NCBI RefSeq assembly: GCF_044872765.1
Contig: NZ_CP085253.1
Coordinates: 1,550,001-1,614,000 of the forward strand
From: Micrococcus sp023147585
GTDB lineage: Bacteria; Actinomycetota; Actinomycetes; Actinomycetales; Micrococcaceae
Direction of reading: 5' to 3'
Length of the DNA: 64,000 nt
The first letter of the stretch is position 1. Every line of letters begins with the position of its first letter. The notes below the pieces were generated by a model. That model made no database searches, had not been told where the DNA came from, and saw only the letters and a program-made list of their open reading frames with translations. Of this stretch, positions 1 to 8,702 are shown in pieces. A program made the position numbers and the translations under genes.

Positions 1-204
1 GCCGCTGTCGAGTCCCAGGCGCGCGCCGATGTCGTTCACGCCCACCGGCCCGTCCTCCTGCCAGAGCACCAGCATCACGAGGTACTGGGGGTAGGTGAGG
101 CCCAGCTCCTCGAGCCGGGGCCGGTAGGCGCGGGTCACCGCCCGGCTGGCGCGGTAGAGGGAGAAGCACAGCTGGCGGTCGAGGTCGAGGGGGGTGACGT
201 CCAC
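1..204 (-). CDS. ohrR: OhrR-type MarR family peroxide-sensing repressor (5' part only)
   Basis: Only the first 68 codons lie in the window; the gene runs off the left edge. Read on the minus strand from a GTG at 204, it gives an N-terminus with LDRQLCFSLYRASRAVT followed by LGLTYPQYLVMLVLW. This is the OhrR signature: the Cys at residue 13 corresponds to the reactive N-terminal cysteine that senses organic hydroperoxides, and the second stretch starts the winged-helix domain. It is divergent from ohr, the usual OhrR target, with a candidate operator between them. The start is the first in-frame GTG upstream of the conserved region. The family match is firm; the C-terminal half cannot be judged. 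Confidence 0.88.
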   Translation of the reverse strand, partial: MDVTPLDLDRQLCFSLYRASRAVTRAYRPRLEELGLTYPQYLVMLVLWQEDGPVGVNDIGARLGLDSG

Positions 205-207
205 CCG

Positions 208-246
208 GACAACTTACCCCGCAGACAACTGGATTGCACACAACCT
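208..246. promoter_or_regulatory. Candidate OhrR operator between ohrR and ohr
   Basis: The divergent intergenic region is relatively A/T rich and holds repeated ACAAC elements: GGACAACTTAC near 208 and ACAACTGGATTGCACACAAC at 225-244. OhrR operators are typically imperfect inverted repeats of ACAATT-like half-sites placed between the regulator and ohr. Location and composition fit, but the symmetry is poor, so this is an inference. Confidence 0.45.
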
Positions 247-325
247 GATCGCGGACTACCTTGGACCGTGGCCGCCGTCGAGCGGCCCCCGGCACCCCGG
301 GCCAGACACCGTCAAGGAGCACACC

Positions 326-754
326 GTGATCGAGATCGAGCCCCTCTACACCACCGAGGCCATCGCCACGGGCGGCGGCCGCAACGGCCACGTCCGGACC
401 GCGGACGGCCGCGTCGACATGGACCTGGCGATCCCCGCCGAGATGGGCGGCAACGGCGACGGCGCCAACCCCGAGCAGCTCTTCGCCGCCGGCTACGCCG
501 CGTGCTTCCACTCCGCCCTGCAGAGCGTCGCCCGCCAGGCCAAGAAGAAGCTCGGCGACTCCTCCGTGGGCGCCCGCGTCTCGATCGGCAAGGCCGGCGA
601 GGGCTTCGGCCTGGCCGTCACCCTCGAGGTCGTCATCCCGGACCTGCCCCAGGACGAGGCGCAGCAGCTCGCCGACGCCGCCCACCAGGTCTGCCCCTAC
701 TCCAACGCCACCCGCGGCAACATCCGCGTGGACGTTCAGGTCGTCGACGACTGA
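326..754 (+). CDS. ohr: Organic hydroperoxide resistance protein (Ohr/OsmC family)
   Basis: Cytoplasmic thiol peroxidase that reduces organic hydroperoxides. The 142-aa product from GTG 326 has the family's usual length, with the two catalytic cysteines in the expected contexts, AACFHSAL and QVCPYSNATRGN, plus the N-terminal LYTTEAIATGGGRNG and the NPEQLFAAGYAACF block. An AAGGAG ribosome site at 314-319 decides the GTG start; a longer reading from 194 would add unrelated residues and overlap the operator. It is divergent from ohrR, so peroxide-induced derepression is likely. Its 3' end overlaps the convergent DUF805 gene by 19 bp. Confidence 0.93.
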   Translation: MIEIEPLYTTEAIATGGGRNGHVRTADGRVDMDLAIPAEMGGNGDGANPEQLFAAGYAACFHSALQSVARQAKKKLGDSSVGARVSIGKAGEGFGLAVTLEVVIPDLPQDEAQQLADAAHQVCPYSNATRGNIRVDVQVVDD

Positions 755-1197
755 CCGCTCGGCGCGGCGGCCTCCGCGGCCACCCGCGGATCCGAGGGCT
801 GGAGCACCATCACCAGCAGGGCGATCGCACCGAGCACGGGCAGCAGCGCCAGGAGCAGCCAGGCGCGGCTGAGCCCGGCGTCGTGCAGGCGCCGGGCCGT
901 CAGCGCCCAGGCGGGCACCAGATGGAGCAGGCCCCAGACCCCCGAGAAGGCCTGGTAGGCCTCGGTCATCGAGTCGACGGCGGGGACGCTGAGACCGCTG
1001 ACCGCGAAGCCGGGGAACACGACGGCGGAGGGGGCGGCCGTCGTCGTGTCCGCCCCGAGGGCCCCGAACAGGAGGGTGATGCCGAGGGACGCGAGGGACA
1101 GGTACAGCACCACCCACCAGAACTCGGCGCGCCCGGCCCGGCCGCCGAACTGCGCGTAGCGTCCGTAGAAGCGGCCCACGGCCCGGAGGCACGTCAT
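736..1197 (-). CDS. DUF805 family membrane protein
   Basis: A 153-aa integral membrane protein. It has the DUF805 N-terminal pattern (GRFYGRYAQFGGRAGRAEFWW), a hydrophobic segment at about residues 30-48, and the conserved LTARRLHDAGLSRAW block before a last membrane segment. Function is not established for the family. The ATG at 1197 is preferred over the one at 1215 because CAGGGT lies 6 nt before it, matching the leaderless-start pattern seen in many genes of this window. The 3' end overlaps ohr on the opposite strand. Confidence 0.75.
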   Translation of the reverse strand: MTCLRAVGRFYGRYAQFGGRAGRAEFWWVVLYLSLASLGITLLFGALGADTTTAAPSAVVFPGFAVSGLSVPAVDSMTEAYQAFSGVWGLLHLVPAWALTARRLHDAGLSRAWLLLALLPVLGAIALLVMVLQPSDPRVAAEAAAPSGQSSTT

Positions 1198-1279
1198 GGC
1201 CCAACCCTGGCCCATGAGGTGGCCCGAGTCGAGGCCCTCCCGCGTGTCCGCACGTCAGGGCGCCGGTAGCCTGGCGCCC

Positions 1280-1951
1280 ATGCCCTCACCCCGTGGCTGG
1301 CAGGCCCAGCACGACGCCGACTACCGCGCTCACTGGCGCAAGCTCGCCGCCCGCGAGGACCCCGACGCACTCACGTGGGTGGTGCTGGGCGACTCGGCCG
1401 CCGTCGGGATCGGGGCCGAGTCCCTGGAGCGCACCTACGTGGCGCAGGTGGCCGAGCGGGTGGCCGCCGAGACCGGCCAGCCCGTGCGGGTGGTGAACCT
1501 CGCCGTCAGCGGGGCCATGGCGAAGGACGTGCTCGCCGACCAGCTGCCCCTCATGCCGGCGAGCGGGGTGGACGCGGTGACGTGCGTCGTCGGCGGCAAC
1601 GACGTCACCTGGGCTTGGCGGTTCCGCGAGGCCGCCTTCGAGGAGCCCCTCGAGGCGATCGCCCGCGCCCTGCCCGCCGGCGCCACGCTGGGCCTGGTCC
1701 CGACGTTCCGCATCCCGCCGTTCGAGGCCCGCGTGCGCCGGGCGAACACGGTGGTGCGGCGGGTGGCCGCCCGGCACGGCCTCGGCGTGGCGGACGTGCA
1801 CGCGGCCACGTGGCGGCGGAATCTGAGGCACCAGGTCAGCCGCCTGGCCCGGGACCTGTTCCACCCCAACGGCGCCGGCTACGAGGACTGGGCCGCGGCG
1901 GTCGCCCCCGAGGTGCTGCGGCAGGTGCGGGGTCAGGCACCGGCCGCCTGA
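1280..1951 (+). CDS. SGNH/GDSL-family hydrolase
   Basis: A 223-aa protein with the SGNH blocks in order: VVLGDSAAVGIG (block I, nucleophilic Ser), NLAVSGAMAKDV (block II Gly), CVVGGNDVTW (block III Asn) and DLFHPNGAGYEDW near the C-terminus (block V Asp/His). No signal peptide, so probably an intracellular esterase, lipase or thioesterase; substrate unknown. The ATG at 1280 is chosen over upstream in-frame starts because TAGCCT at 1267-1272 ends 7 nt before it, a leaderless arrangement, and the family homology starts just after it. Confidence 0.85.
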   Translation: MPSPRGWQAQHDADYRAHWRKLAAREDPDALTWVVLGDSAAVGIGAESLERTYVAQVAERVAAETGQPVRVVNLAVSGAMAKDVLADQLPLMPASGVDAVTCVVGGNDVTWAWRFREAAFEEPLEAIARALPAGATLGLVPTFRIPPFEARVRRANTVVRRVAARHGLGVADVHAATWRRNLRHQVSRLARDLFHPNGAGYEDWAAAVAPEVLRQVRGQAPAA

Positions 1952-2111
1952 GGACTCCTCCCCGCCGCGCGCGAAGCGCACATCCGGCGTCCCTCACACC
2001 GGGGGCTAGACGGGGACCCATGCGATGCATAGTCTCCCCTCACGCACTGCACGACGACCGGTCGGGCCGGCGTCCGGGAGCACGGGCTCCCTCGACCGAC
2101 GGAGGTCCGCC

Positions 2112-2906
2112 TTGACCCCCTCACCCCCTTCCCTCCGCTCCGCCCGCCATGCCCTCCCGGCCACGACGGCGGCCCTGACCCTGGCCCTCACGCTCGCCGG
2201 CTGCTCCGGCGGCGGGGGCCCAGCGACGGCGTCCGGCACCACACCCTCCCCTGCGGCGTCCTCCGACACGACGCCGTCCCCGTCGAGCACGTCCGAGACC
2301 ACCACGCCGTCCGCGGGCGGGCCAGCCTCCGGCACCACGGCGCCGAGCACTCCGGCGCCGGCCTCCGGGAGCGCCACGCAGGGTTCGGGCGGCGGCTCCA
2401 CCGCCGGTGCCGGGTTCGTGCCCGAGGGCGCCGATCCCGCCAGGAACGGGGCTCTGCCGTTGAGCGAGGGCTTCCTCGCCGCCCTCCCGGAGGCCGCCGT
2501 CACGCACCGGGCGGGCAGTCCGACGGAGGACCCCCTGGCCCGGGCCCTGGAGGGCGTCGAGCTGCCCGGCACGCCCACGACGGACGTCAACGTGATCGCC
2601 TCCGAGCTGCAGGGCCCCCAGACCCCCGGGGAGGGGGGCGCGGCGATGGGCGGCGAACGCCCCGAGGGCACCCTGCGCCTGATGCTGCTGTGCGACGACC
2701 CGGACGCCGGCCCGTCCTCGGTGGGCATCCTCGGGGCGGACGGCTTCGCCGCCTACCAACCCCTGGGGTGGTCGGACCGCTGCGGCGGATACGTCGTCAT
2801 GGTGCCGGAGTCGGACGCGGAGGACCTGGTGGTGAGCGCCGAGGTCCCCGAGGGCACCCGGTACCGCCTGATCGTGATCACGGACCACGATCCGGTGGCC
2901 GACTGA
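2112..2906 (+). CDS. Secreted lipoprotein of unknown function with Thr/Ser/Pro-rich linker
   Basis: The start is TTG 2112, preceded by GGAGG at 2101-2105. The 264-aa product has a lipoprotein signal (LTLALTLAGCS, Cys at about residue 33), then a low-complexity linker rich in Ser, Thr, Pro and Gly (about residues 37-100). A folded C-terminal part follows, starting near FVPEGADPARNG and ending in RYRLIVITDHDPVAD. It contains two cysteines (LLCDDP and SDRCGG) that could form a disulfide. I do not recognise the C-terminal domain. It should be anchored to the outer face of the membrane. The longer reading from 2025 is rejected because it lacks a ribosome site and would bury the signal peptide. Confidence 0.72.
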   Translation: MTPSPPSLRSARHALPATTAALTLALTLAGCSGGGGPATASGTTPSPAASSDTTPSPSSTSETTTPSAGGPASGTTAPSTPAPASGSATQGSGGGSTAGAGFVPEGADPARNGALPLSEGFLAALPEAAVTHRAGSPTEDPLARALEGVELPGTPTTDVNVIASELQGPQTPGEGGAAMGGERPEGTLRLMLLCDDPDAGPSSVGILGADGFAAYQPLGWSDRCGGYVVMVPESDAEDLVVSAEVPEGTRYRLIVITDHDPVAD

Positions 2907-2975
2907 CCCCACCATCCCCGGGCCGGCGGCAGGTGCCGGCCCTGGCCGTCAGCGTCCCCACGACGCCCCCGGCCG

Positions 2976-3014
2976 CCGACCGGGCACCCCTCCCCACGAA
3001 GGGCGCCCGGCCGG
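2976..3014. terminator. Bidirectional terminator-like hairpin
   Basis: Arms 2976-2989 and 3001-3014 pair over 14 bp with two mismatches around an 11-nt loop. The hairpin lies between the convergent ends of the lipoprotein gene and the AztD-like gene. There is no T-tract, as is common for terminators in high-GC actinobacteria. Confidence 0.5.
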
Positions 3015-3029
3015 AGTCTCGTCACACGA

Positions 3030-4511
3030 TCAATGGTCGTGCCCCTCGTGGCCCTCCGAGGGCTCGGCGCCGTGGTCGTGGCCCTCGTGGCCGTCGTCGT
3101 CGTGGTCCTCGTCACCGTGCGCGCCCTCCTCGGGCTTCACGGACTCGGGCTCGCCGGTGACCACGGCCATCTCGACGGGCGCGAAGTCCAGCTCCTTCTC
3201 GAGGACCTTCTCACCGGTCTCCAGGTCCACGGCCACGAGCCTCCGGTTCTCCGCGTCCGTCACGTAGGCGGTGTTCCCGGCGACCTTCAGGATCGGACCG
3301 GGCTCCTGCCACTCGTCCTTCTCCTTCCACGGCTCGATCACCGGGTACTCGGCGGTGACCTCACCGGTCTCCTCGTCGATCACGTTGACCTCGCCGTCGT
3401 AGGTCAGCACGACCGCGGAGCCGTCCTCAGCGCGGCCGAGCGAGCGGAACCAGTAGGAGGAGCCGAGGTCCACGGTGGTGAGCTCATCGGTGCGGGTGTC
3501 GATGAGGGCGATCTCCGTGGGCCGCTCGACGGCCTCCTCCGGCTCCTCCTCGACCTTGTAATCACCCAGGACGATGGGCGAGTCATGCAGCCCGAACAGG
3601 TTCCCGGAGCGCTGATACTCGGTCTCGACGTCCACCTTGTGGAACTCGCCGTCCCGGTACACGACGGGCCCGTTCTCGCAGCCCATCACGACGACGTCGC
3701 CCGCCTCCGTCGGCTGGGCCGCGGCCTCGCCGTGGCTGCCGGGGCAGTCGTCGGTCTCGGCCGTGACCTCGCCGGTCGTCGGGTCGATCACCTGGAGCGT
3801 GTTCCGGGAGTCCTCGGTGCCCTGCGTGGTGAAGAGGGTGCCGTCGGAGAGCTCGAGCGCCACGCCGTGGTGCGGGTCCTCGGTCTCGGCCTCCGTCATG
3901 ACGGGCATGAGGTCCGGGGTCGCCTTGTCCAGGTGGGCCGAGTCGAAGGTGCGGATCGCGCCCGTGCCGTCCGTGAAGAGGGTGGTCCTGCCGTTGTGGG
4001 TGACGGCGTGGCCGGGGTGCTCACCCGGGAACGTCACGCCGGTCATGCCGGGCGCGGACTCGTAGTTGTGAAAGTGATCGCCGTGGGCCTTGGCCTGGAT
4101 GCCGGTGGAGAACACCTCCCAGCCGTTCCCGGTGGTCACCAGGACGTCCTTGCCGTTGCCGGCGTTGCTCAGCCGCGTGAAGCCCGGGACGTCCTGCTCC
4201 TTCACCACCTCACCGGACTCGGCGTCGAGCAGCGTGAGCCCGTCCTCGTGCGAGAGCAGGATGCGCGGAGTCACCGCGGAGACCTCGGTGGTCTGGGTCG
4301 GGTCGACGCGGTCCTCCTCGGAGACGGAGGAGGCCGCCGTCGCCTCACCCGCCGGTGACTCGGAGCCACCCGAGGCGGAGGCGGGTGCCGACGTCGGGCC
4401 GGACGGGGTGGCGTCCCCGCCGCACGCCGTGAGGGCGACGGCCGCGGCGGCGAAGGTGGCGGAGAAGGCGGCGGTGCGCGTGGAACGGCGCTGCGGGGCG
4501 GAGTGGGACAC
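3030..4511 (-). CDS. AztD-like zinc-binding lipoprotein (beta-propeller metallochaperone)
   Basis: A 493-aa protein resembling AztD, the periplasmic zinc chaperone that passes Zn to the AztC solute-binding protein. It has a lipobox (ALTAC, Cys about residue 30), repeated propeller-like blades with DLETGEKV or DPTTGEVT motifs, a HGDHFHNYE metal-site-like segment at about 143-148, and a His/Asp-rich C-terminal tail (HGDEDHDDDGHEGHDH type, last 30 residues). The start is GTG 4511, after GAAAGG; the longer reading to 4580 runs into the promoter. No aztABC transporter genes are next to it, so it may serve a transporter elsewhere or buffer zinc at the cell surface. The chaperone role is inferred from family resemblance. 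Confidence 0.72.
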   Translation of the reverse strand: MSHSAPQRRSTRTAAFSATFAAAAVALTACGGDATPSGPTSAPASASGGSESPAGEATAASSVSEEDRVDPTQTTEVSAVTPRILLSHEDGLTLLDAESGEVVKEQDVPGFTRLSNAGNGKDVLVTTGNGWEVFSTGIQAKAHGDHFHNYESAPGMTGVTFPGEHPGHAVTHNGRTTLFTDGTGAIRTFDSAHLDKATPDLMPVMTEAETEDPHHGVALELSDGTLFTTQGTEDSRNTLQVIDPTTGEVTAETDDCPGSHGEAAAQPTEAGDVVVMGCENGPVVYRDGEFHKVDVETEYQRSGNLFGLHDSPIVLGDYKVEEEPEEAVERPTEIALIDTRTDELTTVDLGSSYWFRSLGRAEDGSAVVLTYDGEVNVIDEETGEVTAEYPVIEPWKEKDEWQEPGPILKVAGNTAYVTDAENRRLVAVDLETGEKVLEKELDFAPVEMAVVTGEPESVKPEEGAHGDEDHDDDGHEGHDHGAEPSEGHEGHDH

Positions 4512-4537
4512 GGGGGGCCTTTCACGAGGGCGGAAAG

Positions 4538-4586
4538 ATGCGACTGATTCACAATAAAGACTGTTGCGGATGGTTCGCAATACTGC
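4538..4586 (-). promoter_or_regulatory. Promoter/operator region of the AztD-like gene
   Basis: On the minus strand TTGCGA and TATTGT are spaced 18 bp apart and fit -35 and -10 elements. The same A/T-rich segment holds two direct TATTGYGAA repeats about 26 bp apart. A metal-responsive regulator such as Zur would be expected for this gene class, but the repeats are not a recognisable Zur palindrome. Confidence 0.45.
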
Positions 4587-4730
4587 GGTGGACCCCGCCC
4601 CGTCATCCCGGCGGCGCCGACGGCGCGCCCCCGTCGCGGGAACCGGCGCGTGACGCCACCCGTCGACGGGCTGGGACGGGCCCGGGGCGGATGCCTACGG
4701 TCGGCCCACCTGCCCACGGAAGGACCGCTC

Positions 4731-6098
4731 ATGACCACTCCCGTCCTCGACCGTCCCGCACCGACCTCCGCCGCCGACGCCCCCGACACCGCAGAACTCC
4801 GAGCCCGCTTCGCCCCCGTCTTCGCCCGGATCGCCGCGAACGAGGCCAGGCGGCGGGACACGGCCGTCGCGCCCCATGCGGCCGTGCGCCTGCTCGCCGA
4901 GACCGGCTTCACCGCCCTCCGGCTGCCGCGGGAGCGCGGCGGCTCCGGCGCGACCCTCACGCAGCTCCTCGACCTGCTCGTGGACCTCGCCGCGGCCGAC
5001 GCGAACCTCCCCCAGGCCCTCCACGGGCACTTCATGTTCACGGAGCAGGTCGCCCGCGACGTCCACCCGCGTCTGACCGACTGGTGGTTGGACGAGGTGG
5101 CCGCCGGGAAGGTCTTCGCCAACGCACTCGTGGACCCGCCGGCCGCGACCGGCCTGCCGGGCGTCACGGCCCGCCGGGACCCGCGCGACCCGGAGGCGTT
5201 CCTGCTGACCGGCACGAAGCAGTACTCCACCGGCACCCTGCTGGCGGACTGGACCCTGGTCGCCGCCCACGACGACGCCGGGGCCCTGCAGCCCCTCGTC
5301 GTCGAGGTGGCCGGGCCGGGCGTCGAGGCCCGCGACGACTGGGACGGCATCGGCCAGCGGGGCACGGCCTCCGGCACCACCGTCTACACCGACGCATCCG
5401 CCCCCGCTTGGCGCCGCGTCGACCTGGAGCGCCCCGCCGCCGCCCCCGGCTACCCGTTCCTGTGGCTCATCCTCGCGGCCACCCAGGCGGGCATCGCCCA
5501 GCGCGCGCTCGACGAATTCGCCGAGATCCTCCGCCGCCGTTCCCGCTCCTACCAGCACGCCGCGAGCGCCAGCCCCGCCCACGACCCGGTCCTGCAGCAC
5601 CAGCTCGGGGCCGCCGCCGCGCAGGTCCGCGCGCTGCGCTCCGTGGTCCTCGGCGCGGTCCCTGCCCTCGAGGCGGCGTACACCGCCGCGGCCGGTGCGG
5701 CTCCCGCGCTCGGCGCGGCCGAGTCCGAGTCCCAGGACGACGGCGCCGCGGAGGCCTTCGAGGCCGCCCACACGGAGGCCTGGGTCGCCGCGGCCTCGGC
5801 GTCCTCCGTGGCGGCCGACCTGACGCTGCGGCTGACCTCCGACCTGTTCGAGACGGCCGGGGCGTCGGCCGTCGTCGCGGGCCCGGGACTCGACCGCCAC
5901 TGGCGCAACGCCCGCGTGCTGGCCAGTCACACGCCCCTGCCGCACCGCCGCCGCCAGATCGGGGAGTGCCTGCTGCACGGCACCCCCGCCCCGCACAGCG
6001 CGGACGCGGTCGAGACCGCATCGTCCACCGGCGCCGATCCGTCCCGCGACAGCGCCTCCCCGTCCCCCTCGACCCCCGCCGCCCCGAAGGAGCAGTGA
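4731..6098 (+). CDS. Acyl-CoA dehydrogenase-fold flavoprotein, DszC/SfnB-like monooxygenase (first of a pair)
   Basis: A 455-aa protein with the acyl-CoA dehydrogenase fold: helical N-terminal domain (LLAETGFTALRLPRERGGSG), central beta domain (GTKQYSTGTLLADWTLVA), and a C-terminal helical domain with GLDRHWRNARVLASH near residue 387. That last motif marks the DszC/SfnB-like flavin-dependent monooxygenases, which use reduced flavin to oxidise sulfur or amine substrates, rather than true CoA dehydrogenases. The ATG at 4731 follows a GGAAGGA site. The protein ends in a Ser/Pro/Ala-rich tail of about 40 residues that its partner lacks. The substrate is unknown; a role in organosulfur use is an inference. 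The next gene starts 1 bp after the stop. Confidence 0.78.
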   Translation: MTTPVLDRPAPTSAADAPDTAELRARFAPVFARIAANEARRRDTAVAPHAAVRLLAETGFTALRLPRERGGSGATLTQLLDLLVDLAAADANLPQALHGHFMFTEQVARDVHPRLTDWWLDEVAAGKVFANALVDPPAATGLPGVTARRDPRDPEAFLLTGTKQYSTGTLLADWTLVAAHDDAGALQPLVVEVAGPGVEARDDWDGIGQRGTASGTTVYTDASAPAWRRVDLERPAAAPGYPFLWLILAATQAGIAQRALDEFAEILRRRSRSYQHAASASPAHDPVLQHQLGAAAAQVRALRSVVLGAVPALEAAYTAAAGAAPALGAAESESQDDGAAEAFEAAHTEAWVAAASASSVAADLTLRLTSDLFETAGASAVVAGPGLDRHWRNARVLASHTPLPHRRRQIGECLLHGTPAPHSADAVETASSTGADPSRDSASPSPSTPAAPKEQ

Positions 6099-6099
6099 G

Positions 6100-7395
6100 A
6101 TGACGACGACCACCGACCGCACCGACACGATCTCCCGTCCCGCCGACGTCGGGACCACCGACTCGGGGGTGCCGACCACCGCGCACCCGGCCGACCGGCC
6201 CCAGTTCCTCGCCGCCCGCGCACGGCTGGCCCCCGTGTTCGCCTGGCTCGCCGAGACCGCCGCCGAGCGGGACCGTGAACGCGTGACCGATCGCGAGGCC
6301 ACGGACCGCCTCGCCGCCGCCGGCTTCCCGGGGCTGCGTGTGCCCGAGGAAGCGGGCGGGGCCGGCCTGACGTTCCCGGAGGCCGCGCGCCTGTACGTGG
6401 AGCTCGCCGAGGCCGACTCGAACGTGCTGCAGGCCCTGCGGGTGCACGTGGTGAACGTGGAGACGGTGCTCGGCTCGCCGGCCGGGCCGCGCCGCGAGCG
6501 GTGGCTGCACCGCTTCGCCACGGGTGAGACGGTCGCGAACGCGACCACGGAGATCGGCAACCGCACCGGCCACTACGAGACCCGCCTGACGACGCGTCCG
6601 GACGGCTCGGCGGTGGTCAACGGTCGCAAGGCCTATTCCACCGGGACGCTGTACGCGGACTGGACGATCGTCGTCGTCGAGGACGAGGACGGTGCCGAGC
6701 GCGCGGCGACCGTGCGCTCGGACGCCCCCGGGGTGACCCTGCACGACGACTGGGACGGATTCGGTCAGCGGCTGTCCGCCTCCGGGACCACGGAGTTCAC
6801 GGACGTGGTGGTGGATCCGGAGGAGCTCACGCCGTTGGGCCAGTCCCTGGACGACGGCTCGTCGATCTTCGCCTCGCAGGCGATCTTCCAGTTCGTCCAC
6901 CTGGTGGGCCTGACGGGCATCGCCCGTGCCGTCGTGCGCGACGCGGCGGCCTATGTGGCCGGACGCATGCGCGGCTTCTCCCACGGGGCAGCCCCGCGGC
7001 CCGGTGACGATCCGCAGGTGCTGCAGGTGGTGGGCGAGCTGGAGGCCGCCGCGTTCGGGGCGCAGGCGGCGCTCGACGCCGTCGTCGGGCCCCTGGACCG
7101 GGCGCTGCGGGCCGAGGCGTCGGGCGCACCCCTGGCCGAGGCCGAGGTGGACGCGGTGTACACCGCCGTCTACGCCGCCCAGCAGGTGATCGCCCGGGCC
7201 GCCCTCGACGCGGCGACCCGCCTGTTCGAGGTGGGCGGGGCCTCCGCGACCCTGCGCCCGCGCGGGCTGGACCGGCATTGGCGCAATGCGCGGGTGCTCG
7301 CCAGCCACAACCCGCTGATCTACCGCGCCCGACTGCTCGGCGACCGGGCCGTCAACGGCACGCCGCTCGAGCGCCACTACCGGCTGGGCGGCTGA
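6100..7395 (+). CDS. Acyl-CoA dehydrogenase-fold flavoprotein, DszC/SfnB-like monooxygenase (second of a pair)
   Basis: A 431-aa paralogue of the preceding gene, read from ATG 6100 with GAAGGAG at 6086-6092, so the two are translated as an operon. It shares GLRVPEEAGGAGLTF, GRKAYSTGTLYADWT, DDWDGFGQRLSASGTTEFTDV and GLDRHWRNARVLASHNPL near residue 390. These are features of flavin-dependent monooxygenases of the DszC/SfnB group. The two proteins differ mostly in the N-terminal 35 residues and the C-terminal tail. They could form a hetero-oligomer or act on related substrates. No flavin reductase or sulfonate transporter is adjacent. Confidence 0.78.
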   Translation: MTTTTDRTDTISRPADVGTTDSGVPTTAHPADRPQFLAARARLAPVFAWLAETAAERDRERVTDREATDRLAAAGFPGLRVPEEAGGAGLTFPEAARLYVELAEADSNVLQALRVHVVNVETVLGSPAGPRRERWLHRFATGETVANATTEIGNRTGHYETRLTTRPDGSAVVNGRKAYSTGTLYADWTIVVVEDEDGAERAATVRSDAPGVTLHDDWDGFGQRLSASGTTEFTDVVVDPEELTPLGQSLDDGSSIFASQAIFQFVHLVGLTGIARAVVRDAAAYVAGRMRGFSHGAAPRPGDDPQVLQVVGELEAAAFGAQAALDAVVGPLDRALRAEASGAPLAEAEVDAVYTAVYAAQQVIARAALDAATRLFEVGGASATLRPRGLDRHWRNARVLASHNPLIYRARLLGDRAVNGTPLERHYRLGG

Positions 7396-7406
7396 GGCGT
7401 CGGGCG

Positions 7407-7451
7407 ATGCGGCGCGCGGCGGAGCCCCTCAGGCCAGGCCGCGCGCCGCAT
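7407..7451. terminator. Terminator-like hairpin between convergent genes
   Basis: Perfect 14-bp arms (7407-7420 and 7438-7451) flank a 17-nt loop. The right arm lies inside the last codons of the aminotransferase gene, so the signal is shared by the two converging transcripts. Confidence 0.6.
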
Positions 7452-8685
7452 GCCAGGCGGCGATCCCCTCGAGCGCCTCGTGGACGGCGCCCGGGCCGGC
7501 GGCGAAGGAGAGGCGGACGAACTCGGGCCCGTGGACGGCGTCGAAGTCGTCCCCCGGGGTCAGTGCGACGCCGGCCTCCTCCAGCAGGGCGGCGCAGTAG
7601 CCGACGGCGCTGCCGAACTCCGCCAGCATGCCTGGGGCGAGGCGGGCCCACAGGTAGAAGGCGCCGTCGGCGGGGGCGGCGTCGGCCCAGCCGAGCCGGG
7701 GCAGGGCGGCCAGCACGACGCCGCGCGTCGCCGTGAAGCCGCCGGCCTGCTCGGCGCAGAACGCGTAGGACTCCTCGCTGAACGCGTGGACGGCCGCCTC
7801 CTGGGCCGCGGCGGGCGGGCAGAGGGCGACCGAGCCGGCGAGGCCGTCGACCGCGGCGGCGAGGTCGTCCGGCATGAGCATCCAGCCCAGCCGCCAGCCG
7901 GGCATGCCCCAGTACTTGGAGAACGAGCTGACCACGAGCGCGGTGCGGGAGGTGCGCCATGCGCAGGCGCCGGGCCCCTGCCCGTCCGCGTGCACGATGC
8001 CGTGGTAGATCTCGTCCGAGACGAGCCGCACCCCGCGTTCCTCGCACCAGCGGGCGAGCTCGGCGAGCTCGTCGGCGCTGACCATCGTGCCCGTGGGATT
8101 GGCCGGGGAGGCGAGCACGAGCCCCGCGACCGGGCCCTCCGCGAGCGCCGCCTCCAGGTGGGCGACCGTGGGCTGGTAGCGGGTGCCGGCGTCGACGTCC
8201 ACGTCCACCACCTCCACCCCGAGCGCCGCGAGGATGTTGCGGTACGCGGGATAGCCGGGGCGCGGCAGGAGCACGCGGTCCCCCGGGGAGAACGCCGCGA
8301 GGAAGCCGAGCATGAACGCCCCCGAGGAGCCCGTCGTGATCGCGACCTGCTCGGGGCGGACGTCGAGCCCGTACCAGCGGCGGTAGTGGCCGGCGACGGC
8401 GGCCCGCAGCTCCGGCAGGCCCAGCGCCGGGGTGTAGGTGAGGGCACGGCCGGAGGCGTGGACGGCGGCGGCCGCGGCGTCGACGGCGGGCGGGGCGCCC
8501 CCGCCCGGCTCCCCCGCGCACAGGCTGACGACGTCGTGGCCGGCGGCGCGCAGTGCGGCGACCCGGCCGAGGATGCTCATCACCGTGAACGGCGGCACCT
8601 GCGACCGGGCGGACGGCGCGAAGGCGGGGGCAGGGGCGGCGGTGCTGGCGTGGGCGGCGGTGCTGGAACGGGACGGGCGACGCAT
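7429..8685 (-). CDS. Class I/II PLP-dependent aminotransferase
   Basis: A 418-aa fold-type I aminotransferase. Landmarks are YTPALGLPELRAAVAGHY, the PLP-site ASPANPTGTMVS, SDEIYHGIVH, and the Schiff-base lysine in SSFSKYWGMPGWRLGW at about residue 255. RLSFAAG near the C-terminus carries the substrate carboxylate arginine. The first 25 residues are low complexity; translation could start further in, but no better start was found. Substrate unknown; aspartate/aromatic-type transaminases and valine-pyruvate transaminases look similar. It lies downstream of, and co-directional with, the SNF2 gene but is separated from it by a large palindrome. Confidence 0.83.
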   Translation of the reverse strand: MRRPSRSSTAAHASTAAPAPAFAPSARSQVPPFTVMSILGRVAALRAAGHDVVSLCAGEPGGGAPPAVDAAAAAVHASGRALTYTPALGLPELRAAVAGHYRRWYGLDVRPEQVAITTGSSGAFMLGFLAAFSPGDRVLLPRPGYPAYRNILAALGVEVVDVDVDAGTRYQPTVAHLEAALAEGPVAGLVLASPANPTGTMVSADELAELARWCEERGVRLVSDEIYHGIVHADGQGPGACAWRTSRTALVVSSFSKYWGMPGWRLGWMLMPDDLAAAVDGLAGSVALCPPAAAQEAAVHAFSEESYAFCAEQAGGFTATRGVVLAALPRLGWADAAPADGAFYLWARLAPGMLAEFGSAVGYCAALLEEAGVALTPGDDFDAVHGPEFVRLSFAAGPGAVHEALEGIAAWHAARGLA

Positions 8686-8702
8686 GGCCCGAGGCTACCC
8701 CC

